A stretch of 64,000 nucleotides of DNA from Ardenticatenaceae bacterium (GTDB lineage Bacteria; Chloroflexota; Anaerolineae; Promineifilales; Promineifilaceae), in NCBI GenBank assembly GCA_020634215.1, contig JACKCD010000024.1, positions 1 through 64,000 of the forward strand, in the 5' to 3' direction. Of this stretch, positions 17,823 to 25,011 are shown one piece after another. A program made the translations under genes and the position numbers. How positions within the stretch are numbered: position 1 is the first letter of the stretch; the number at the start of each line of letters is the position of its first letter. The notes beneath the pieces are model-generated. The model was given only the letters and a program-made list of their open reading frames with translations. It had not been told where the DNA came from and made no database searches.

Positions 17823-18149
17823 TTACGAACGGGATTGCTTTATGAGCCGTTGGCGCAGCGCACTGAGTCCGTACTGCGCCTCTGTAGCCAGGCGTGTTTG
17901 TTCGGCCTGTTGGTGCAGTTGGGCAATGTAGCGATCTGCCTCATTTTTATGCAGTAGATAATAGGTGATCACTGCATAAACATCTGACAACGACAACGAC
18001 GGATAATTGTAGGCAATTTCCTCAGCCGACATGCCAGCGTTGTATTCTTCAACAACAATGTCTAGACCAATACGGGTTCCAGCAACTTGCACCACGCCTT
18101 CAGGTGTCGTGGTCAAGGGAATGATGTGGGTTTCTGGATAGCTCAACAT
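17823..18149 (-). CDS. DUF433 protein, predicted antitoxin
   Basis: The 108-residue protein has the DUF433 helix-turn-helix core (VQVAGTRIGLDIVVEEYNAG, followed by SAEEIAYNYPSLSLSDVYAV) and a charged C-terminal tail that could bind the toxin. The start at 18149 is supported by GAGG 8 nt upstream and by the family N-terminus. A longer open frame back to 18473 overlaps the divergent NB-ARC gene and is rejected. It is first in a two-gene unit with the DUF5615 gene and probably autoregulates its promoter. Confidence 0.82.
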   Translation of the reverse strand: MLSYPETHIIPLTTTPEGVVQVAGTRIGLDIVVEEYNAGMSAEEIAYNYPSLSLSDVYAVITYYLLHKNEADRYIAQLHQQAEQTRLATEAQYGLSALRQRLIKQSRS

Positions 18150-18167
18150 ATCACGTACCTCAACGGC

Positions 18168-18196
18168 ATTATACAACAGAATGTGCCGCACAAAAA
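18168..18196 (-). promoter_or_regulatory. Candidate promoter of the DUF433/DUF5615 operon
   Basis: A perfect TATAAT (minus strand, 18173-18168) is preceded at 17 bp by TTTTTG. The predicted start point leaves a short leader carrying the GAGG ribosome site. It overlaps the divergent regulatory region of the NB-ARC gene. Confidence 0.5.
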
Positions 18197-18218
18197 CGAG
18201 GCAAAGCTGAATTTTCTC

Positions 18219-18227
18219 TGCTACAAT
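18219..18227 (+). promoter_or_regulatory. Candidate extended -10 promoter of the NB-ARC gene
   Basis: The sequence TGCTACAAT is an extended -10 box about 47 bp upstream of the GTG start. No good -35 box is present, as is normal for extended -10 promoters. Confidence 0.42.
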
Positions 18228-18273
18228 AGCGGCGCAGTTTTGTTGACATCCAGCCAATGGAGAAAAAACGGCC

Positions 18274-20775
18274 GTGAACCAAGCCAACCGTTCAACCGAA
18301 TTACGCCAGCAAATTAGCCAGCATTTTAACGATGAAGAACTCCGCACTCTGTGCGTGGACGTGGGAGCCGAATATGATGACCTGGGCGGGCGGGGCAAGG
18401 AAGCCCAAGCGCGGGAATTGGTGGCCTGGGCGGAACGCAACGGCAAATGGGAAACTCTGCTGGCCGCCGTCAAAGCCGCCCGCCCCTACATTGCCGCCAT
18501 TGCTGGACTGCTGCCGCCCCACCACATCCCCTTTCACCAAAATGAACTGTTTACCGGGCGCGAGGCGGTACTGGCCGAGCTGCAGCAGCGGTTAAGTGCC
18601 AACAGCAATGATGCCGACGGCCATGCCGCCATTACCGTAGCCGTGGCCGGGCTGGGAGGCACGGGCAAGACGCAAGTCGCCCTGGCCTACTGCTACGGCC
18701 ATTTGGCCGACTATGACCTGATTTATTGGCTCCCGGCCGATGAGCCGACGACGCTGGGGATTGCCCTGGCGGAAATGGCGGTTCGGCTGGGGCCGGCCCC
18801 GCGCCAAACGGCCGACTACAATGCGCTGCGGCGGCAGGTACTGGACTGGCTGCAAACGACGGAGAAGCGGTGGCTGCTGGTGTTTGACAACGCCGACCAG
18901 ATTGACCCGGCGGCGCTGGAACCCTTTTTGCCCAAGTTGGGCAACGGGGCTAACCTGATTACGACGCGCAACCCCAACTGGGGTGGGCTGGCGCAAACGG
19001 TGCTGCTAGACCTGTTTACTGAAGCGGAGGCGGTGGCCTTTTTGCTGAAGCAACTGCCGCAGACGGCGCAAAACGCCGCCGAGGCCAGCCAACTGGCCGA
19101 CCTGCTGGGCTACCTGCCGCTGGCGTTGGAACATGCCCGCGCTTATGTGGCGGCCACGGGCTGCTCGCTGGCTGATTATGCGGGTTATTTTGCCACGGAG
19201 CGGCAGGAACTGTGGGCGGAGGCAGCCGCGCCGCTGGATTACCAGCAGCGGACGGTGACGACGACGTGGGAATTGGCGTTTGCCCAGGTGCAGCAAGTGG
19301 CGGGGGCGGCGGCACTGCTCAACCTGGGCTGCTTTTTGGCGGCGGAGCCGCTGCCGCTGTCGCTGTTGGCGGCGGCGATGGAGATGGAAGCGGTGCCGGA
19401 GCCGCTGCGGGGGCTGGCGGGGAGCAAGCGCAAGCTGGACAAGGCGATTGCCGCGCTGCGCCGCTATTCGCTGCTGACCCGCGACGGGGAGACGGTGGCA
19501 CTGCACCGGCTGGTGCAACTGGTGGCGCGTGACCGGATGCCGCCGGAGCTGCGGCAAACGTGGCTGCGGGCGGCGGTGGCACTGCTGAACGAGGCGTGGC
19601 CGTTTGATCAAAACAACATGGAGACGTGGGAGGAAAGCGGCCGTTTGCTGTCCCACCTGCTGGCGGTTTTGGAGGTGGCAAATGGGGAGGGGGTGGAGGA
19701 AACGGCCGTTGCTTCTCTTAACAGCCAAGCTGACTTTTACTTGAGCTATTTAGGTAATTTTACCGCCGCACTTCCTTACAGTAAACGCGCCCTCGCCATT
19801 GATGAAAACACCCTTGGCTCCGACCATCCTTCGGTTGCCAGAGACCTCAATAATCTGGGAGGACTTCTGTGGCAAATGGGAGAGTATGAACCAGCACGGC
19901 CATTACTGGAGCGCGCCTTAATTATCAGCAAAAAAACTCTTGGCTCTGACCACCCTCAAGTTGCTGCAGACTACAATAATTTAGGGCAACTACTGCAAAC
20001 AATAGGAGAATACAAAGCGGCACTACCATTTCTAGAGCGTGCCCTAATTATCAGCGAGAAAGCTCTCGGCCTTGACCATCCTCAAGTTGCCGCAGGAAAT
20101 AACAATCTAGGACAACTGCTGCAAGATTTAGGAGAATACGAGGCAGCGCGACCGTTTTTAGCACGCGCTCTTGTCATCAGTGAAAATGCTCTTGGTTCTG
20201 ACCATCCTCAAGTTGCTATTCGCCTTAACAATCTGGGGCTGTTGTTGCAAGCGATGGGGAAATACAGAGCAGCACAACCGCTTCTGGAGCGTGCTCTAAG
20301 TATTTGGGACAAAGCTCTTGGTTCCGACCATCCTCAAGTCGCCATCGGTAACAATAATCTAGGGCTGTTACTACAAGATCTAGGAGAATATGAAGCGGCA
20401 CGCCTCCTTCTCGAACGTGCCCTAATTACTAGCGAAAAAGCTTTTAGCCTGGATCATCCTCAAGTTGCGGCAGGTAAGAACAATTTAGGGCAACTGCTGC
20501 AAGCAATGGGGGATTATAAAGCCGCACAGCCGTTTATGGAACGCGCCCTTGCCATTGATGAAAAAGCACTTGGCTCCGACCACCCTTCCGTTGCCAGAGA
20601 CCTCAACAATCTGGGGCGACTGCTGCAAGCTTTGAGGGAGTATGACGCCGCACGGCCGTTTATGGAACGCGCCCTCGCCATTTGCACCGCCAAATTGGGG
20701 GAAAACCACCCGCACACGCAAATTGTCCGCGACAACCTGGCCGCACTGCTGCGCGACATGGGCGCGTCGGGTTAA
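18274..20775 (+). CDS. STAND NTPase: EAD-like domain, NB-ARC and TPR repeats
   Basis: The 833-residue protein has three parts. Residues about 7-70 (LRQQISQHFNDEELRTLC, AQARELVAWAERNGKW) resemble the death-like effector-associated domains (EADs) of bacterial conflict-system STAND proteins. Residues about 90-400 are an NB-ARC ATPase: Walker A GLGGTGKT (126-133), Walker B RWLLVFDNAD (about 200), an ITTRNP sensor and a GYLPLALEHA motif. Residues about 485-825 are eight 42-residue kinesin-light-chain-type TPRs (LGSDHPQVA repeats). There is no effector domain, so an effector with a matching EAD would be recruited in trans; none is visible nearby. The start is GTG with GGAG upstream, inside an AACGGCCGT copy. 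It is divergent from a toxin-antitoxin pair. A role in defence or signalling is inferred. Confidence 0.85.
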   Translation: MNQANRSTELRQQISQHFNDEELRTLCVDVGAEYDDLGGRGKEAQARELVAWAERNGKWETLLAAVKAARPYIAAIAGLLPPHHIPFHQNELFTGREAVLAELQQRLSANSNDADGHAAITVAVAGLGGTGKTQVALAYCYGHLADYDLIYWLPADEPTTLGIALAEMAVRLGPAPRQTADYNALRRQVLDWLQTTEKRWLLVFDNADQIDPAALEPFLPKLGNGANLITTRNPNWGGLAQTVLLDLFTEAEAVAFLLKQLPQTAQNAAEASQLADLLGYLPLALEHARAYVAATGCSLADYAGYFATERQELWAEAAAPLDYQQRTVTTTWELAFAQVQQVAGAAALLNLGCFLAAEPLPLSLLAAAMEMEAVPEPLRGLAGSKRKLDKAIAALRRYSLLTRDGETVALHRLVQLVARDRMPPELRQTWLRAAVALLNEAWPFDQNNMETWEESGRLLSHLLAVLEVANGEGVEETAVASLNSQADFYLSYLGNFTAALPYSKRALAIDENTLGSDHPSVARDLNNLGGLLWQMGEYEPARPLLERALIISKKTLGSDHPQVAADYNNLGQLLQTIGEYKAALPFLERALIISEKALGLDHPQVAAGNNNLGQLLQDLGEYEAARPFLARALVISENALGSDHPQVAIRLNNLGLLLQAMGKYRAAQPLLERALSIWDKALGSDHPQVAIGNNNLGLLLQDLGEYEAARLLLERALITSEKAFSLDHPQVAAGKNNLGQLLQAMGDYKAAQPFMERALAIDEKALGSDHPSVARDLNNLGRLLQALREYDAARPFMERALAICTAKLGENHPHTQIVRDNLAALLRDMGASG
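19729..20755 (+). repeat. Tandem 126-bp coding repeats (TPR array)
   Basis: Eight in-frame repeats of about 126 bp encode the TPR array. Units one and seven share nearly identical stretches such as CACCCTTCCGTTGCCAGAGA, suggesting recent duplication or gene conversion. The array is visibly less GC-rich than the NB-ARC part of the same gene. Confidence 0.85.
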
Positions 20776-20788
20776 CCATACCAACCCA

Positions 20789-20957
20789 GTAGGGGCGAAT
20801 CAGCGCGGAAAGGCGCAAGGTGAACAGGAAACCTATCCACCGCGCTGGTTCGCCCTTGTGTTGCCCGCCCACGTTGTGGTGGTTAAGCCAGGGCGAACCA
20901 ACCGGGAGAAAAGGCACACGGCAGTGCCAGCGTTAATCCCGGTTGATTCGCCCCTAC
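20789..20957. mobile_element. 169-bp MITE-like element with nested inverted repeats
   Basis: Exact 14-bp terminal inverted repeats GTAGGGGCGAATCA (20789-20802) and TGATTCGCCCCTAC (20944-20957) enclose a second exact 11-bp pair, TGGTTCGCCCT (20846-20856) and AGGGCGAACCA (20890-20900). No coding capacity is present. It fills the gap between the convergent NB-ARC and ABC exporter genes and abuts the TAG stop of the latter. Confidence 0.75.
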
Positions 20958-22841
20958 CTAATTTTGCGCCGCCCACTGCATGGTGTAGAGATTGTAATAA
21001 CGGCCGCGCCGAGCCAATAGCTCTTCATGCGTGCCGCGCTCCACAATTTGCCCCTGCTCCAGCACAATAATTTGGTCGGCACTAACAATGGTGCTGAGGC
21101 GATGGGCGATGACAAAGCTGGTGCGACCCCGCATCAGCTCATCCAGCGCCGCCTGAATCTGCTTCTCTGTGGTCGTGTCCACGCTGCTGGTCGCCTCATC
21201 CAAAATCAAAATGCGAGGGTCGGCCAGCAGGGCGCGGGCAAAAGAGACAATCTGCCGCTGCCCCACGCTCAGGTTCACCCCGTTTTCCCCCACCTCACTG
21301 TCATACCCATCGGGCGACTTCATGATAAAGTCGTGGGCACCCACCGCTTTGGCGGCAGCCGTCACCTCCTCGTCGCTGGCATCTAAACGGCCGTAACGAA
21401 TATTCTCCCGAATACTCCCCGTAAACAAAAAGGTGTCTTGCAGCACCACGCCAAGCTGCTGCCGCAGGCTGGCTTGGGTGACGGCACGAATATCGTGGCC
21501 GTCAATCAGCAGTTCCCCCCCTTTGATGTCAAAAAAGCGGGAAAGCAGGCGAATAATGGTGCTTTTGCCCGCCCCTGTTTCGCCCACCAGGGCAATGCGC
21601 TGCCCCGGTTCGGCCGTCAGCGTAATGCCGCGCAAAATGGGTTCGTTGTCATTGTAGCTGAAGGTCACGTTTTTGAATTCGACGCGACCCGTGATGGCTG
21701 GCAACGGATAGGCGTTGGGGGCATCGGTGATGTCGGGCGCGGTGTCGAGCAGGCTAAAAACCCGTTCGCTGGCGGCCATCGTCGCCTGGAAGACGTTGTA
21801 ACGCTGGGCCAACTCGCGGATTGGCTCAAAAAAGCGGTCAATGTAGAGGACAAAGGCGATGAGCGTACCGGTGGTGAGAGCATCACGCAGCACCAGCCAG
21901 CCACCCACGCCCACAACCAGGGCGACGGCAAACGACCCCATAAAGTCTACGCCGGGGAAGAAGATGGCGGCCAGCCGGACGGCATCTACGTTGGCATCAA
22001 AGTAGGAGTGGTTGAGGTCGTTGAAGTAGCGGCTGTTTTGCGCTTCACGGGTGAAGCTTTTGGTGACGCGAATGCCGGAGATGGATTCGTTGAGATAGCC
22101 GTTGATGAGTGCCAATCGCTGGCGCGTGGCGCGGTACGCCTGGCGCACCCGCTTGCGCCAATAGTTGGCAAGGGCGATCATCAGGGGCATGACGGCAAAG
22201 GTGACGAGGGCGAGCCGCCAGTTGAGAAAGAGCATGGCGATGATGATGCCGAGGAGGATGAAGATGGAGCGGAAGAGACCGGTGATAGACCAGGTGACAA
22301 AATCTTCCATGACACCCACGTCGCTGATGAGGCGGCTCATCAGCCGGCCGACGCTGTAGTTGTTGTAAAAATTGAGGGTGAGGGTGTGGAGGTGGCGGAA
22401 AAGCTGGCTGCGTAAGTCGGCCACCACCTTGGTGCCAACAAAGGCCATGAGGGCGATGCGGTAGCGGTTGCTGATCCATTCACCAACGGCCGTTAAAATA
22501 AACAGCACCGTCCACCAGCGCAGCGTGGCAAAATCCCCGGCGCGAATCCCGTCGTCTACCGCCCGCCCCACAATGGTTGGGCCAGCCACCGACAGCAGCG
22601 AGCTGATGACCATCAGCACAATGGCAAGGTAGAGCTTCATTTTATAAGGGACAAGAAACCGGAACAGGCGGCGCATTAAACGGCCGTCATACGCCTTCCC
22701 CAGCAAATCATCCTCATCATCCCCGTGCAAAATCGCCCGAATCCGCGCCTCGCGCTCTTCCCGCTCATTCCCCTCCATCCGCAGCCCCAGGTCGAAGCGG
22801 CGGGTGGTGTCGCGTTTACTCAATCCGTTTTGATAGTTCAT
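20958..22841 (-). CDS. ABC exporter half-transporter, consensus-ATPase subunit
   Basis: The 627-residue protein has a charged N-terminal extension, six membrane segments and a C-terminal nucleotide-binding domain: Walker A GETGAGKST, a Q-loop (VVLQDTFLF), signature LSVGQRQ, Walker B LILDEATSSVD with the catalytic glutamate, and an H-loop (AHRLST). The altered signature (LSVGQ for LSGGQ) pairs with the degenerate Walker B of its partner, so the two should form one functional and one degenerate ATP site. It is the second gene of a two-gene exporter unit of the BmrCD/TM287-288 type. Substrate unknown; drugs or lipids are usual. Confidence 0.92.
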   Translation of the reverse strand: MNYQNGLSKRDTTRRFDLGLRMEGNEREEREARIRAILHGDDEDDLLGKAYDGRLMRRLFRFLVPYKMKLYLAIVLMVISSLLSVAGPTIVGRAVDDGIRAGDFATLRWWTVLFILTAVGEWISNRYRIALMAFVGTKVVADLRSQLFRHLHTLTLNFYNNYSVGRLMSRLISDVGVMEDFVTWSITGLFRSIFILLGIIIAMLFLNWRLALVTFAVMPLMIALANYWRKRVRQAYRATRQRLALINGYLNESISGIRVTKSFTREAQNSRYFNDLNHSYFDANVDAVRLAAIFFPGVDFMGSFAVALVVGVGGWLVLRDALTTGTLIAFVLYIDRFFEPIRELAQRYNVFQATMAASERVFSLLDTAPDITDAPNAYPLPAITGRVEFKNVTFSYNDNEPILRGITLTAEPGQRIALVGETGAGKSTIIRLLSRFFDIKGGELLIDGHDIRAVTQASLRQQLGVVLQDTFLFTGSIRENIRYGRLDASDEEVTAAAKAVGAHDFIMKSPDGYDSEVGENGVNLSVGQRQIVSFARALLADPRILILDEATSSVDTTTEKQIQAALDELMRGRTSFVIAHRLSTIVSADQIIVLEQGQIVERGTHEELLARRGRYYNLYTMQWAAQN

Positions 22842-22849
22842 GTTCTTTA

Positions 22850-22937
22850 TCTCGTAGTAATCGGTAATCAGTAATCGGTAATCAGTAATCGGTCAAGGCA
22901 CTGATAACTGATAACCGATAACTGATTACTGTTTACC
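22850..22937. repeat. CAGTAATCGG/CTGATAACTG-word hairpin between exporter genes
   Basis: The left arm is tandem AGTAATCGGTAATC words and the right arm is tandem CTGATAACTGATAACCG words ending in ACTGATTACTGTTTACC. The right arm supplies the TAA stop and the last codons (K-Q) of the upstream exporter gene. The same words occur inside recD2 and inside the GT39 gene. Confidence 0.88.
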
Positions 22938-24695
22938 GGACTCCAACGCCACAAACTCCTCCTGATCCCGCAGTTGCAAATCATAAATTTCGCGGTAGAG
23001 GCCGTTGTGGGCAAGCAGTTCTTCGTGCGTGCCACGCTCAACGATGTGGCCTTTGTCCAGCACCAGGATGGAGTCGGCGTTTTTAAGGGTGAGCAGCCGC
23101 TGGGCGATAATGAAGGTGGTACGCCCTTCCATCAGCACATCCAATGCCTCCTGGATGAGATGCTCGGTTTCGGTGTCCACGCTGCTGGTGGAGTCATCGA
23201 GGATGAGGATGCGGGGGTTGGTGAGCAGGGCGCGGGCGATGGCGATGCGCTGTTTTTGCCCGCCGGAGAGGGTGACACCCCGTTCGCCGACGCGGGTTTC
23301 GTACCCTTCGGGCATGTTGGTGATGAATTTGTGGGCGCGGGCGGCTTTGGCGGCTTCAACAATGTCGTCGAAACTGGCGTTCGGCCGGCCGTAGGCGATA
23401 TTCTCGGCAATGGTCTGGCTAAACAAAAATGGGTCTTGCAGCACAATGCCAATGTGTCGGCGCAGGCTTTGCAGCTTGAGGGTGCGGATGTCGTGGTGGT
23501 CAATGGAAATACGGCCGTTTGTGGCATCATAAAAGCGGGGAATCAAATTTGTCACCGTAGACTTCCCCGAACCCGTTGGCCCAATCAGCGCAATGCGCTG
23601 CCCTGGCTGCACCGTAAAGCTAATATCGTGCAGAATTTGAATGCCGTCGCGGTAGGAAAAGCCCACCTTGTCAAACGTCACTTCCCCGGCCACCTCCGTT
23701 AGCACCAGCGCGTTTGGCTGCTCGGCAATCTCGTTGGGCATGTCAATCATCTCAAAAACGCGGGTGGCACTCGCCCCGGCCGTGGCCGCTAAATTGACCA
23801 GAAAGCCCAGCCGCTGAACCGGCCCGCCCAGCATCAGCATATATTGAATGAGGGCGAAAAGCGACCCCACCGTAATTTCACCGCTGAGGGCGCGGGGGCC
23901 ACCAAACCAGAGCAGCAAAAAGATGCTGGCCGACACAAGAAAGGTAAATAGCGGCCAATTGTTTGCCCAGGTTTTGATGACAGTGAAGCGGCGTGCAAAC
24001 CATTCATTGTTCTGATCGTCAAATTTTTGTAGTTCGTAAGGCTCGCGGGCAAACGCCTTCACCACATTGATTCCCGTCAGGCTTTCCTGCATCAGCGACG
24101 ACAACACCCCCATTTGCTCCTGAATGCTTTTGAACATGGGGCGCACCACATTGCCAAAGCGGACGGTGGCAAACAGCAGCACCGGCACCGGAATAAAAGC
24201 CAGCAGCGCCAGTTGCGGCGATTCAATAAACATGGCGACGATGACCCCAAACAGCAGCAGCAGCGTTGCCAGCAAATCCATCAGGCCGATGCCGATAAAC
24301 CGCTCTGTTTCGGTGATGTCGCTGGTAGCGCGGCTCATCAGGTCGCCGGTGTGGCTACGGTCGTGGAAGGCAAAGGGCAGGCTTTGGACGCTGTTATAAA
24401 AATGGTTGCGGAGATCGTAGGCGACGCGATGGGTGAGCCAGTCGCCAAAGAAACGTTGCCCAAACCCGGCCACGCCGCGCACCAGGGCAATGAGCATGAT
24501 GATGCCGCCAGCGGTGAAAAGGGCGTTGGCATGGCCGGCCGCTAGTCCGTTGTCAATGGCGTTTTTGACGACCTGGGGCACAAACAGGTTGAGTAGGGAG
24601 GCACTCAGCATGGAAACATAGCCGATTAAAACTTGTTTCCAATAGGGTCTCAAATACCCCATCAGTCGCCGGTAGACGTTTGGTTGTGGTTGCAT
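22926..24695 (-). CDS. ABC exporter half-transporter, degenerate-site subunit
   Basis: The 589-residue protein has six membrane segments and a nucleotide-binding domain with Walker A GPTGSGKST, signature LSGGQKQ and Walker B LILDDSTSSVD, in which the catalytic glutamate is replaced by aspartate. This is the classic degenerate subunit of heterodimeric exporters and matches the downstream partner. The start at ATG 24695 is supported by GAGGTGAG; a GTG three codons upstream is weaker. The gene is first in the unit and its end lies in repeat DNA. About 300 bp without genes separate it from the divergent MalT-like gene; I see no clear promoter motif there. Confidence 0.92.
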   Translation of the reverse strand: MQPQPNVYRRLMGYLRPYWKQVLIGYVSMLSASLLNLFVPQVVKNAIDNGLAAGHANALFTAGGIIMLIALVRGVAGFGQRFFGDWLTHRVAYDLRNHFYNSVQSLPFAFHDRSHTGDLMSRATSDITETERFIGIGLMDLLATLLLLFGVIVAMFIESPQLALLAFIPVPVLLFATVRFGNVVRPMFKSIQEQMGVLSSLMQESLTGINVVKAFAREPYELQKFDDQNNEWFARRFTVIKTWANNWPLFTFLVSASIFLLLWFGGPRALSGEITVGSLFALIQYMLMLGGPVQRLGFLVNLAATAGASATRVFEMIDMPNEIAEQPNALVLTEVAGEVTFDKVGFSYRDGIQILHDISFTVQPGQRIALIGPTGSGKSTVTNLIPRFYDATNGRISIDHHDIRTLKLQSLRRHIGIVLQDPFLFSQTIAENIAYGRPNASFDDIVEAAKAARAHKFITNMPEGYETRVGERGVTLSGGQKQRIAIARALLTNPRILILDDSTSSVDTETEHLIQEALDVLMEGRTTFIIAQRLLTLKNADSILVLDKGHIVERGTHEELLAHNGLYREIYDLQLRDQEEFVALESGKQ

Positions 24696-25011
24696 ATTTC
24701 TCACCTCGTCGTTAGTTTACGGCCGTTTTTTCACCATAACCCGCCTCCTCCCCTCCGCTTACTGTGTGTGAATGGGATGAACAGGAGGCACGTTGTCAAT
24801 ATGGGGCGGTAAACAGACACAAATTAGACATTTGTCTAATCATGAACCTTCAAGTCTACGCCATTCTGGGGATTTGTCCAGCATAGAAACGCAACATTTC
24901 AGAGCAATCAAAAGCTTTATGTAAACCAGACAGAGGAAAGCTAAACCAGCCCGGCTCAAGCAAAAGCAACGGCCGTTTTCCCCTCTCCACACTTTCCCCT
25001 ATAATTCCTGC

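Noticed and set aside
17823..18473. A 216-residue open frame for the DUF433 gene
   Set aside because: The upstream half overlaps the divergent NB-ARC gene and has no family similarity; a ribosome site and the domain start support 18149.
21438..22415. A 325-residue plus-strand open frame opposite the ABC exporter
   Set aside because: It is antisense to conserved ATPase motifs, compositionally odd and without any recognisable domain; a shadow frame.
22850..22937. Possible CRISPR-like array
   Set aside because: Repeated words are 7-10 bp, contiguous and arranged as inverted arms, with no spacers of uniform length and no cas genes.
24705..25011. Regulatory system in the gap before the MalT-like gene
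   Set aside because: No convincing -35/-10 pair or operator palindrome was seen; only a palindrome copy and T-rich stretches.
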